A DNA stretch of 21,950 nucleotides from an uncultured Kangiella sp. (GTDB taxonomy: Bacteria > Pseudomonadota > Gammaproteobacteria > Enterobacterales > DSM-103792), in contig CAMLKQ010000004.1 in the NCBI GenBank assembly GCA_946480585.1, positions 1-21,950 of the forward strand, written 5' to 3'. This document shows, piece by piece, positions 14,722-21,950 of this stretch (positions are counted from its first letter, which is position 1; each line of letters opens with the position of its first letter). The translations under genes were made by a program, and so were the position numbers. Below the pieces are notes generated by a model. It was given only the letters and a program-made list of their open reading frames with translations. It did not search any database and was not told the origin of the DNA.

Positions 14722-16644
14722 TCAGCTGGCTTTGCGGACCCGCAGGTACCATTCGCACAGCAGCCGGACCTGCTTCTCGGTATAGCCTTTCTTGACCATG
14801 CGCGAGACGAAGTCCTGATGTTTCTTCTGGTCCTCTTTCGAGGCCTTGGCATTGAATGAGATGACCGGTAGCAAATCTTCGGTATTCGAGAACATCTTTT
14901 TCTCGATCACCGTACGCAGCTTTTCATAACTGGTCCAGTTCGGGTTGCGGCCGCCATTGTTGGCACGGGCCCGCAAGACGAAATTGACCACTTCGTTGCG
15001 AAAGTCTTTCGGATTGCTGATGCCGGCCGGCTTCTCGATTTTCTCCAGCTCCTCGTTGAGCGCGCCGCGATCGAAGTTTTCGCCGGTCTCCGGATCGCGG
15101 TACTCCTGATCCTGGATCCAGAAGTCGGCATAGGTGACGTAACGGTCAAACAGGTTCTGGCCGTACTCGGAATACGATTCCAGATAGGCGGTCTGGATTT
15201 CCTTGCCGATGAACTCGACATACTTCGGCACCAGATAGCCTTTGATGTGCTCGATGTATTTTTCGTAGGTTTCCTGCGGAAACTGCTCCCGCTCCAGCTG
15301 CGTCTCCAGTACATAGAGCAAATGCACCGGGTTGGCAGCCACTTCGCTGTGGTCGAAGTTGAAAACCCGCGACAGGATTTTGAACGCGAAGCGAGTCGAC
15401 AGCCCGTTCATGCCTTCATCAACACCGGCATAATCGCGGTACTCCTGATACGACTTGGCTTTCGGGTCCGTGTCTTTCAGCGATTCGCCGTCATAGACCC
15501 GCATTTTCGAATAAAGGCTGGAATTTTCCGGCTCTTTCAGTCGTGACAACACCGAGAATTGCGCCATCATCTGCAGCGTGCCGGGCGCGCAGGGCGCCGA
15601 TGACAAGTCGCTATTGGACAACAGTTTCTGGTAGATCTTGATTTCGTCGGAGACCCGCAGGCAATAAGGCACCTTGACGATGTAGACCCGATCAAGGAAG
15701 GCCTCATTGTTCTTGTTGTTGCGGAACGCCTGCCATTCCGATTCGTTCGAGTGGGCGAGAATGACGCCGCTGAACGGCAGCGCGGACAGACCTTCGGTAC
15801 CGTTGTAGTTGCCCTCTTGAGTCGCGGTCAGCAGCGGGTGCAGCACCTTGATCGGTGCCTTGAACATCTCGACGAATTCCATGATGCCCTGGTTTGCACG
15901 GCACAGTGCACCTGAATAGCTGTAGGCATCCGGATCGTTTTGCGCGTAGCGCTCCAGCATTCGGATGTCGACCTTGCCGACGAGGGCAGAAATGTCTTGG
16001 TTGTTTTCATCGCCTGGTTCAGTTTTGGCGATCGCGATCTGATCCAGCACCGATGGTTTCAGTTTCACCACGCGGAATTTGCTGATGTCACCGCCAAACT
16101 CATGCAGCCGCTTGACTGCCCAAGGCGACATGATGGTGTTGAGATAGCGCTTCGGAATGCCGTACTCGTCTTCGAGAATGCGGCCGTCTTCGTTGGCATC
16201 AAACAGGCCAAGCGGTGACTCAAAAACCGGTGAACCTTTCAGCGCATAGATGGGGCATTTCTCCATCAGCTTTTTCAGCTTTTCCGCCAGTGAGGACTTG
16301 CCACCACCAACCGGGCCTAGCAGATAGAGAATCTGCTTCTTTTCTTCGAGGCCTTGTGCGGCGTGTTTGAAATAGGAAACGATTTGCTCGACCGTGTCTT
16401 CCATTCCATAGAACTCATGGAAGGCCGGGTAGCGGGCGATAACCCGATTGGAGAACAGGCGTGACAACCGGGAATCGGTTGAGGTGTCGACCATTTCCGC
16501 GTCGCCAATCGCCTTGAGCATCCGCTCGGCGGCGTTGGCGTACGCCACGCGATCCTGCTTACAGAGTTCGAGATACTCCTGCAGGCTGAATTCGTCTTCT
16601 TTGGCTTCCTCGTAGCGCGACCGGTAGTGCTGAAACAGGCTCAT
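14722..16644 (-). CDS. prkA: PrkA-type serine protein kinase (YeaG-like)
   Basis: A 640-residue protein that follows E. coli YeaG (644) along nearly its whole length. The AAA-like domain has Walker A motif GPVGGGKSS (110-118) in ILYLLGPVGGGKSSLAEKLK; further marks are MSPWAVKRLHEFGGDISKFR, AIAKTEPGDENNQDISALVG and IILAHSNES-like VILAHSNESEW. The C-terminal PrkA domain carries ISNPKDFRNEVVNFVLRAR and RNPNWTSYEKLRTVIEKKMF. The family has serine kinase activity in Bacillus and E. coli and is associated with stationary phase and nitrogen-starvation stress. I start at ATG 16644, where GGAGGT lies 5 bases upstream; an in-frame GTG at 16656 would add only four residues. It is the first gene of the prkA-yeaH-spoVR operon, with a sigma-S-like -10 box about 54 bases upstream. 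Confidence 0.96.
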   Translation of the reverse strand: MSLFQHYRSRYEEAKEDEFSLQEYLELCKQDRVAYANAAERMLKAIGDAEMVDTSTDSRLSRLFSNRVIARYPAFHEFYGMEDTVEQIVSYFKHAAQGLEEKKQILYLLGPVGGGKSSLAEKLKKLMEKCPIYALKGSPVFESPLGLFDANEDGRILEDEYGIPKRYLNTIMSPWAVKRLHEFGGDISKFRVVKLKPSVLDQIAIAKTEPGDENNQDISALVGKVDIRMLERYAQNDPDAYSYSGALCRANQGIMEFVEMFKAPIKVLHPLLTATQEGNYNGTEGLSALPFSGVILAHSNESEWQAFRNNKNNEAFLDRVYIVKVPYCLRVSDEIKIYQKLLSNSDLSSAPCAPGTLQMMAQFSVLSRLKEPENSSLYSKMRVYDGESLKDTDPKAKSYQEYRDYAGVDEGMNGLSTRFAFKILSRVFNFDHSEVAANPVHLLYVLETQLEREQFPQETYEKYIEHIKGYLVPKYVEFIGKEIQTAYLESYSEYGQNLFDRYVTYADFWIQDQEYRDPETGENFDRGALNEELEKIEKPAGISNPKDFRNEVVNFVLRARANNGGRNPNWTSYEKLRTVIEKKMFSNTEDLLPVISFNAKASKEDQKKHQDFVSRMVKKGYTEKQVRLLCEWYLRVRKAS

Positions 16645-16697
16645 GACGACCTCCACGGTGTCGGCGCGAAAGAGCGCGCGTGTGTGCCTTGATACGA

Positions 16698-16704
16698 AGT
16701 GTAG
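16698..16704 (-). promoter_or_regulatory. Sigma-S-like -10 box for prkA
   Basis: On the minus strand CTACACT (16704 to 16698) matches the sigma-S -10 pattern CTAYRCT. Transcription would begin near 16691, giving a leader of about 47 bases. No recognisable -35 box sits at the right distance, which is common for sigma-S promoters. Control of this operon by stationary phase is known in E. coli. Confidence 0.45.
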
Positions 16705-16846
16705 TTCGTGCTGGTACAGACGACTGCCGTTGATGGCAAAGGTTCACACCGCCGGTCGCGAGACGCCCATCAGCCCGTCGAGGGTGGGCGATGACCCAAG
16801 TCTTTGTTGCGATGCAGCATAAAAGGCCGCAAAAGCCTGCGCTTGT

Positions 16847-16863
16847 AACTGGTCAGTGGTCTT
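16847..16863. promoter_or_regulatory. Possible FadR site upstream of the lipase
   Basis: AACTGGTCAGTGGTCTT matches the first ten positions of AACTGGTCNGACCTGTT completely, while the right half matches poorly (about 12 of 16 overall). A second weaker TTGGTCAGC half site lies near 16889-16897. It sits about 134 bases before the lipase start. Confidence 0.3.
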
Positions 16864-16996
16864 GTGAGTGGGCAGGGGAGCGGTTAGGATTGGTCAGCTC
16901 TCTTGCGCCTGCCGACCTCGATAACGGCAGTGCTGACGGCACGCATCGTGGATGCAAACAACGACAATAGTGGAACAGCCTTACTGGGAGAATTCC

Positions 16997-19303
16997 ATGA
17001 AGAAACATTTGCTTGGACTGGCGCTGGTCAGCGCGTTCGGCTTGGCCGGATGTGGCGGAGGTGACGGCCCGGCCGACCCCAAGATCCCCGATGCGACCGG
17101 AGGCGAAGGCTCGGTTCGGTTGACCCGGCCACTGTTCTCACCGGCAACCAGCCAGATTCCGGTGCCCAACGACTTGCTGTTTGCCAGCAGCGTTTACGGC
17201 AATACCACCGATCTGACGCTTCGTTCGCCGACAGCGGCCAACGACCGTACCGACGAAATTTACGTTGACCCGAATCCAGCGCTCAGCAACTCGGCCTATG
17301 CTGCCAATCACCTTTTTGCCCTTGATGGCTGGTCGGCTGTCGCGCCTTTCAATATTCAGTTCGTCAATGAAGGTGGCGCCAGCCTTGATGCCAGCACCTT
17401 GATTGCCGGTGAAACCGTGCACGTTTTCAAGGTTGCGCTTCTGCGCCCCGAGGTTGCTGCCGGTGTGCCGGCGCCGACAGGCGTGGTAACACAGGTGCTC
17501 GAAGTGCTCGACGGTAGCGATTTCCGTGTTGATGTCGTTGCCGCGAGTGAAGACACCAATCCGGCGTTGCGCACCATTCGCATCACCCCGATTAACCCAT
17601 TGGAAGAAGACACGGGTTATGTGGTCGCGTTGTCGCGTGGCATTCGCGATGGCAACCAGAACCTGGTTGTCGCCGATGGCCAGTTCGCCGCTGTTACTGG
17701 TACGGATCCGATTGACCCGCAAAGCAGCTTTGCTGCTCTCGAGCCTGTCCGTCAACGCGTCAATTTCATGTTGAGCGCGATTGATGCGTATGTGCCGCGT
17801 GAAGAAGTGACTTTGGCTTACCAGTTCCGCGTTCAAGGCGTCGGTGACGCGTTGAATACTATCAGCATGATGGTCAACAACCCCGCGGCCCCGGCTCCGA
17901 CCAGCACTGGCTTTGCCCCGCGGGCGCCATTTGCCGCAATCAATGCTGCACTGGATTCTGGTGCGGTGCTTTGGCAGGGCTCGCTGACCGTGCCGTACTA
18001 CCTCAGCGCGCCGACCATGTCGAACCCGCTGGCGCCGATCAAAGAGTTCTGGAAGGCCGATACCACGATCGTTCCGGGGGCATTGCTGGGGACCAACCTG
18101 TCCTATGTCAACCGGATCCCAAAGAAAACGGCTGACGAAACCATTCCGATGCTGCTCGCTGTGCCTGGTGGCGCTTGTGTGAAGCCAGAGGCTGGTTGGC
18201 CGGTCATGATTTTCCAACACGGTATCACCGGTCATCGCGGTCAGATGTTGCCGATTGCCAACACTATGGCGAAAGCACCGATCTGTATGGCAACGGTTGC
18301 CATCGACCTGCCGTTGCACGGGCTGCGCGCGGCTGCCGATTACACCGTTGGTTCGTCGGATCAAGGCTTGGCTGGTCTGCTGCATGTCGGCTACACCCCG
18401 GGTGGCGTCCGTGAGCGCATCTTCGGCGTCGATTACGTCAACAACACCACTAGCGCAAGTGGCCCGGATGGCGCTGTCGACAGCTCTGGTGCCCATTTCA
18501 TCAACCTGACCAGCCCGCTTACCTCACGCGACAATTTGCGTGAGGCCGCCGCTGACCTGTTGGCCTTGTCTCGTGCGCTGACCGTCATGGATTACGACAC
18601 TGGCGGTGCTGATTTTGACACCAGCAAGCTGTACTTCTCCGGCTTGTCGCTCGGGGCAATTACGGGTGCCCAGTTCGTTGCTTACGATCCGCGCGTCAAG
18701 GCTGCTGCATTGGTTAGCCCGGGTGGTGGCTTGGGCAAGATGGTGCCGGTCTCGCCAGCGTTTGGCCCGACGATCAATGGCGGCTTGGCAGCAGCGGGTC
18801 GGGTTGTTGGCACGGCCGGTTATGAGCAATTCTTGTTCCTGTTGCAGACCGTCGTTGACCAGGGTGATCCGCTCGGTAATTGGCAGCAATTCCGCGCTGC
18901 TGGCGTTCCGACCTTGATGTTCCAGGTTCGCAATGATCTGGTTGTGCCGAACGATGGTTCCGCACTCAATTATCAAGTGCCGGCCAGCCCGCCGTTCCCG
19001 ATTGCATTGCCGGCCAACGTTCCTGCCATCGCCCCGTATGCCGGTACCACGCCTCTGGCTCGTGCATTCGGCCTGCCGAACCTGAGTGCGGATGCGATGA
19101 ATGCGGAAGGGGTCAGCGGTTTCATTCGTTTTAACACTGGCTGCCATGGCTCGTTGCTGACACCGGCCACCTGTGCGCCTGCGACCACCGATCCGGCCTT
19201 GGCACTGGCAGTGACGGTGGAGATGAATTCGATTATCGCCAAGTACTTTGCCTCCAACGGCGCCTTGGTTGATATCTCGAATAGCGCCATCATCGAGAAC
19301 TGA
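16997..19303 (+). CDS. VolA-type surface lipoprotein lipase/lysophospholipase
   Basis: A 768-residue protein resembling the VolA/Pla-1/cef lipase group of Vibrio and Aeromonas. A lipoprotein signal peptide (MKKHLLGLALVSAFGLAGC, lipid-acceptor Cys19) is followed by GGGDG; Gly at +2 suggests sorting to the outer membrane. An N-terminal Ig-like region (about 35-320) is followed by an alpha/beta-hydrolase domain with the oxyanion-type motif QHGITG (407-412), nucleophile elbow GLSLG (Ser551), Asp647 in VRNDLVVPND and His717 in NTGCHGSLL, a plausible catalytic triad. I chose ATG 16997, preceded by GGGAG at 16986-16990; the open frame to 16952 would spoil the signal peptide. VolA in V. cholerae is a surface lysophospholipase acting with FadL; there is no fadL here. 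A strong terminator follows. FadR control is possible from a weak site upstream. Confidence 0.87.
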   Translation: MKKHLLGLALVSAFGLAGCGGGDGPADPKIPDATGGEGSVRLTRPLFSPATSQIPVPNDLLFASSVYGNTTDLTLRSPTAANDRTDEIYVDPNPALSNSAYAANHLFALDGWSAVAPFNIQFVNEGGASLDASTLIAGETVHVFKVALLRPEVAAGVPAPTGVVTQVLEVLDGSDFRVDVVAASEDTNPALRTIRITPINPLEEDTGYVVALSRGIRDGNQNLVVADGQFAAVTGTDPIDPQSSFAALEPVRQRVNFMLSAIDAYVPREEVTLAYQFRVQGVGDALNTISMMVNNPAAPAPTSTGFAPRAPFAAINAALDSGAVLWQGSLTVPYYLSAPTMSNPLAPIKEFWKADTTIVPGALLGTNLSYVNRIPKKTADETIPMLLAVPGGACVKPEAGWPVMIFQHGITGHRGQMLPIANTMAKAPICMATVAIDLPLHGLRAAADYTVGSSDQGLAGLLHVGYTPGGVRERIFGVDYVNNTTSASGPDGAVDSSGAHFINLTSPLTSRDNLREAAADLLALSRALTVMDYDTGGADFDTSKLYFSGLSLGAITGAQFVAYDPRVKAAALVSPGGGLGKMVPVSPAFGPTINGGLAAAGRVVGTAGYEQFLFLLQTVVDQGDPLGNWQQFRAAGVPTLMFQVRNDLVVPNDGSALNYQVPASPPFPIALPANVPAIAPYAGTTPLARAFGLPNLSADAMNAEGVSGFIRFNTGCHGSLLTPATCAPATTDPALALAVTVEMNSIIAKYFASNGALVDISNSAIIEN

Positions 19304-19329
19304 GACAGCTCCTGCTGTTGAGGACAAAG

Positions 19330-19353
19330 CCCCGGCCCAGTGCCGGGGTTTTT
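19330..19353 (+). terminator. Intrinsic terminator after the lipase gene
   Basis: CCCCGGC-CCAGT-GCCGGGG is a perfect 7-bp stem with a 5-base loop, followed by five T (19349-19353). It lies 26 bases past the stop codon. Confidence 0.93.
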
Positions 19354-19379
19354 GTTTGGCTGTCCCCTCTACGGGTTCT

Positions 19380-19388
19380 TGCTATGAT
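19380..19388 (+). promoter_or_regulatory. Extended -10 promoter for sohB
   Basis: TGCTATGAT (TATGAT at 19383-19388) is a good extended -10 element. No clear -35 box is found at 16-18 bases. The predicted start near 19395 gives a short leader before sohB. Confidence 0.45.
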
Positions 19389-19432
19389 CCACCGCCCTGC
19401 CAGCCGGCGGGTTTCCGGAGTCCAGTGCCTTG

Positions 19433-20563
19433 ATGCAGTTTCTTTACGAGTACGGCCTGTTTTTGGCCAAGGTTGCGACCGTGGTGGTTGCCATTTTGTT
19501 GATTGTCGGCGGCATTGTCCGTGCCCGACAGCACCGCCATCAGCCGGCACCGGGTGAAATTGAGGTCCGTAATCTGAGCGAGGAGTACAAGGATCTGACC
19601 GATACCATGTACGCCGAGATTCTTGACCTCGATGAGTACAAGGAACGGCACAAGGCAGAGGAAAAGCGCGAAAAGGAAGAGGCCAAGGCGCGCAAACGGC
19701 TGGCAAAACAGGCACAGAAAAAAGTGGCTCAGCTGGCAGAGCCTGAGCCGTCAGAGCAAGACGGCGATGACAGCGAAGATGACGAGCCAGCCCGCAAGCC
19801 GCGCGCATTTGTGCTGAATTTTTACGGCGATATGGAAGCGTCGTCCGTCCAATGTTTGCGTGAAGAAGTCACCGCCGTACTCGCAGTTGCCGAAAAAGAG
19901 GCTGACGATCAGGTGATTCTGCGCCTGGAAAGTCCCGGAGGCCTGGTGCACAGCTACGGTCATGCGGCGTCGCAGTTGCAGCGCATTCGTGATGCAGGCT
20001 TGCCGTTGACCGCAGTGGTAGACGAGATTGCCGCCAGCGGCGGTTACATGATGGCCTGTGTCGCAGACAAGATAGTTTCGGCCCCCTTTGCCGTGATTGG
20101 ATCGATTGGCGTGGTTGCTGAGCTGCCCAACTTCAATCGCTTGCTGAAGCGGTTTGACATCGATTACGAACAGCACACTGCGGGTCAGTTCAAACGGACC
20201 CTGACCATGTTTGGTGAAAACAGTGATGAAGGCCGGCGCAAATTCCAGCAGGAGTTGGAAGACACACATCGGCTGTTCAAAGCCTATATCCAACAGCACC
20301 GTGGTGCGGTCGATATCGAAAAAGTGGCAACCGGCGAACATTGGTATGGCACCCAAGCACTCGAGCTCGGCTTGGTTGATGAATTGCAGACGTCGGATGC
20401 CCTACTGCAGTCGCTTTATGACAGTCACGATGTCTATGAAGTGAACTATGAATTCCGCAAGACGCTGGCGGACCGCCTGTCGTTAGCGGCGCTGATGACC
20501 GCCGACAAATTGCTGCTGCGTTGGTGGCAGCGTGGTAGCAGCACGCACGCATTCAAGCGTTGA
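19433..20563 (+). CDS. sohB: Inner-membrane S49 peptidase SohB
   Basis: A 376-residue protease of the SppA/SohB (S49) family, somewhat longer than E. coli SohB (349). An N-terminal membrane anchor (LFLAKVATVVVAILLIVGGI, about 9-28) is followed by a charged, Lys/Glu-rich probably coiled segment (about 50-100) and an acidic stretch (EPEPSEQDGDDSEDDEP, about 103-119), which makes the extra length. The catalytic domain has VILRLESPGGLVHSYGHAAS, Ser202 in AASGGYMMACVADKIVSAPF and Lys254 in HTAGQFKRTLT, the expected Ser-Lys dyad. SohB sits at the inner membrane and is a periplasmic-side peptidase of poorly known substrates. I use ATG 19433, matching the E. coli N-terminus; an adjoining TTG is possible. 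tpm begins 24 bases downstream, so they are likely co-transcribed. Confidence 0.95.
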   Translation: MQFLYEYGLFLAKVATVVVAILLIVGGIVRARQHRHQPAPGEIEVRNLSEEYKDLTDTMYAEILDLDEYKERHKAEEKREKEEAKARKRLAKQAQKKVAQLAEPEPSEQDGDDSEDDEPARKPRAFVLNFYGDMEASSVQCLREEVTAVLAVAEKEADDQVILRLESPGGLVHSYGHAASQLQRIRDAGLPLTAVVDEIAASGGYMMACVADKIVSAPFAVIGSIGVVAELPNFNRLLKRFDIDYEQHTAGQFKRTLTMFGENSDEGRRKFQQELEDTHRLFKAYIQQHRGAVDIEKVATGEHWYGTQALELGLVDELQTSDALLQSLYDSHDVYEVNYEFRKTLADRLSLAALMTADKLLLRWWQRGSSTHAFKR

Positions 20564-20587
20564 CCACAAGGCGTAAAGGCTGGGCTG

Positions 20588-21235
20588 ATGGAAGACGCGT
20601 TTTGGCAGACCCGATGGCAGCGTGGCGAAACCGGCTTTCATTTGCCACGCCCGCATCCCAAGCTAGTGACTTTATGGCCACCATTTGCGCCTGATCCGGC
20701 AGCGTCGGTTTTCGTGCCGCTGTGCGGCAAGTCGTTGGACATGGTTTGGCTCGCGGAACGTGGCCATGCCGTAATCGGCGTCGAGCTCAGCGAGTTGGCG
20801 GTCAAGGCTTTTTTTGCCGAACAGGGTCTTGTGCCGGTTCAGCAACAGCAAGGGGCGTTGACCCGCTTTAGTGCCGGCCGCTACACGATTTACTGCGGTG
20901 ATTTTTTTGCCATGTCAGCCGAGCATGTGGCGGGTTGCGAGCATATTTACGATCGCGCGGCGCTGATTGCGCTGCCTGAATCGATGCGCAAGCCCTATGT
21001 GCAGCATTTGCGCTCCTTGCTGCCACAGGCACAGCTCTTGCTGATCACGTTGGTTTATCCGCAAAACCAGATGGCAGGTCCGCCGTTCTCCGTACCTCCG
21101 GAAGAAGTCGCAGCGCTTTATGCCGATGCGAAGCGAATTCAGCTGATGGACCACGATATCCTGAGCCATGAACCTCGCTTTGCCGCCAAAGGGGTGACGG
21201 CGTTGCATGAACAAGCGTGGAGCGTGAGTTGGTGA
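20588..21235 (+). CDS. tpm: Thiopurine S-methyltransferase family protein
   Basis: A 215-residue SAM-dependent methyltransferase, like bacterial Tpm (about 218). The N-terminus WQTRWQRGETGFHLPRPHP is typical. The SAM site lies in SVFVPLCGKSLDMVWLAERG followed by HAVIGVELSELAVKAFFAEQ, with the family's PLCGKS in place of the usual glycine-rich loop; Glu66 would contact the ribose. Further marks are YDRAALIALPESMRKPYV (about 121-138) and LITLVYPQNQMAGPPFSVPP. Bacterial Tpm methylates thiopurines and takes part in selenium and tellurium oxyanion volatilisation, but the natural substrate is uncertain. It follows sohB by 24 bases and overlaps the next gene by four bases (GTGA), so all three are probably one operon. 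Confidence 0.94.
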   Translation: MEDAFWQTRWQRGETGFHLPRPHPKLVTLWPPFAPDPAASVFVPLCGKSLDMVWLAERGHAVIGVELSELAVKAFFAEQGLVPVQQQQGALTRFSAGRYTIYCGDFFAMSAEHVAGCEHIYDRAALIALPESMRKPYVQHLRSLLPQAQLLLITLVYPQNQMAGPPFSVPPEEVAALYADAKRIQLMDHDILSHEPRFAAKGVTALHEQAWSVSW

Positions 21236-21950
21236 GCCAACCGCTACCCGTCGATGCGGTCATCGCCGGTGCGACGCGGCGAAGCTTGTTGCGTCATGAG
21301 GGGGAATCGCTGTACTGGCTGGAGCAGCGCCCACAGGCGCAAGGCCGTGGCGTCATTGTCCGCTGGAACCAAGCCAATGGCACGACCGATTTGACCCCGG
21401 ATACGCTCAGTGTCCGTTCACGGGTACATGAGTACGGTGGTGGCGAGTTTGCCGTGTGGCGAGGCGATCTGGTGTTCTGTGCCGACCCTGATCAGCAAGT
21501 CTGGCTGCGAACCGTTGACGGCGCATTGCTGGCATTGACGCCGCCATCACAACCCGCGCGTTCTGTACGTTATGCCGATTTTTGTTGGCACCCGAGTGGT
21601 GCATGGTGCTGTGCTGTCCGTGAGTGCCATTTGCCGGATGGTGTATACAACGATCTGGTCGCGTTGGCGCGTAACGGTGAAGTCCGGGTACTTGCCGAGG
21701 GGGCTGACTTCTACGCTGCGCCGGCGTTTTCTGGCGATGGTCAGCAACTGGTTTGGTTGCAGTGGTCACATCCGTTCATGCCGTGGGATGAAACCCGGTT
21801 GATGGCGGCGGATGTTGAAGACGGAATGCAGCTCTCATCGAGTCGACTACTGGCCGGCGGCGTTGACATTTCCGTGTTGCAGCCAGATTTTGATGCGCAC
21901 GGCCGATTGCTGGCGGTGAGTGATCAAAATGGCTTCTGGCAACTCGGTGA
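21232..21950 (+). CDS. S9 prolyl-oligopeptidase family peptidase, N-terminal part
   Basis: An open frame from GTG 21232 runs off the end of the window (about 239 residues, no stop). The start overlaps the tpm stop as GTGA, with GGAG at 21219-21222 as ribosome-binding site. The protein shows the beta-propeller side of S9 peptidases such as acylaminoacyl-peptidases and dipeptidyl aminopeptidases: RVHEYGGGEFAV, a WHPSGAWCCAVREC-type blade segment and QWSHPFMPWDETRLM, a motif kept across this group. The alpha/beta-hydrolase catalytic domain lies beyond the window. Its likely action is cleavage of short peptides in the cytoplasm. The exact specificity cannot be judged from this part. Confidence 0.87.
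   Translation, partial: MSQPLPVDAVIAGATRRSLLRHEGESLYWLEQRPQAQGRGVIVRWNQANGTTDLTPDTLSVRSRVHEYGGGEFAVWRGDLVFCADPDQQVWLRTVDGALLALTPPSQPARSVRYADFCWHPSGAWCCAVRECHLPDGVYNDLVALARNGEVRVLAEGADFYAAPAFSGDGQQLVWLQWSHPFMPWDETRLMAADVEDGMQLSSSRLLAGGVDISVLQPDFDAHGRLLAVSDQNGFWQLG

Noticed and set aside
17138..18496. A 452-residue minus-strand frame inside the lipase gene
   Set aside because: The plus strand carries a lipoprotein signal and a full catalytic triad; the minus frame has no recognisable domain.
1..21950. CRISPR arrays, tRNA or rRNA genes, insertion sequences, integrases
   Set aside because: Reading both strands I saw no regularly spaced direct repeats, no tRNA-like cloverleaf or CCA end, no transposase or integrase motifs. 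A dedicated search could still find a small RNA.

Overview
The window reads as an ordinary chromosomal segment of a gammaproteobacterium with moderately high GC, probably aquatic and saline-tolerant. The evidence is the gene set: an enterobacterial/vibrio-type FadR, NhaB antiporters, SohB, the prkA-yeaH-spoVR (ycgB) stress operon, and a VolA-type surface lipoprotein lipase. I cannot name the genus. I see no tRNA, rRNA, CRISPR, insertion sequence, phage gene or attachment site, and no clear sign of recent transfer.

Layout. 1-548: the C-terminal end of a P2-type cation-pumping ATPase. 854-3113: a two-component pair, a MASE1-domain histidine kinase and a FixJ/NarL-type response regulator. 3372-8732: an ion-homeostasis block with NhaB (+), a secreted pentapeptide-repeat protein (+), a CPA1-type Na+/H+ antiporter (+), and a second NhaB (-) that converges on the CPA1 gene across a bidirectional terminator. 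9001-10113 (-): a YbdK-type carboxylate-amine ligase, divergent from a MarR-family regulator (10387-10914, +). 11032-11763 (+): FadR, converging on the minus-strand operon prkA (14722-16644), yeaH (13411-14664) and spoVR/ycgB (11870-13405). 16997-19303 (+): a VolA-like lipoprotein lipase. 19433 to the end (+): sohB, tpm (thiopurine methyltransferase family) and the N-terminal part of an S9 prolyl-oligopeptidase-family peptidase, tightly packed.

How the parts may work together. The first third has three secondary Na+/H+ antiporters, an ATP-driven cation pump and a membrane sensor pair, which suggests co-located sodium/pH homeostasis. A near-identical 21-bp element (20 of 21 matching) with a CGTA-N4-TACG dyad lies upstream of the sensor kinase and of the CPA1 antiporter. 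This hints that the response regulator may control itself and the antiporter, but the copy at the antiporter sits almost on its ribosome-binding site, unusual for an activator. The second theme is fatty-acid/lipid metabolism: FadR has a FadR-like operator over its own predicted promoter, and a half-matching FadR-like site lies upstream of the lipase. The third is the PrkA/YeaH/SpoVR stress operon, with a sigma-S-like -10 element and a perfect 15-bp hairpin between prkA and yeaH.

Most genes belong to well-known families. The candidates for new biology are regulatory: the shared dyad element, the prkA-yeaH intercistronic hairpin, the repeated terminator core and the possible FadR-lipase link. 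I found no wholly new multi-gene system.
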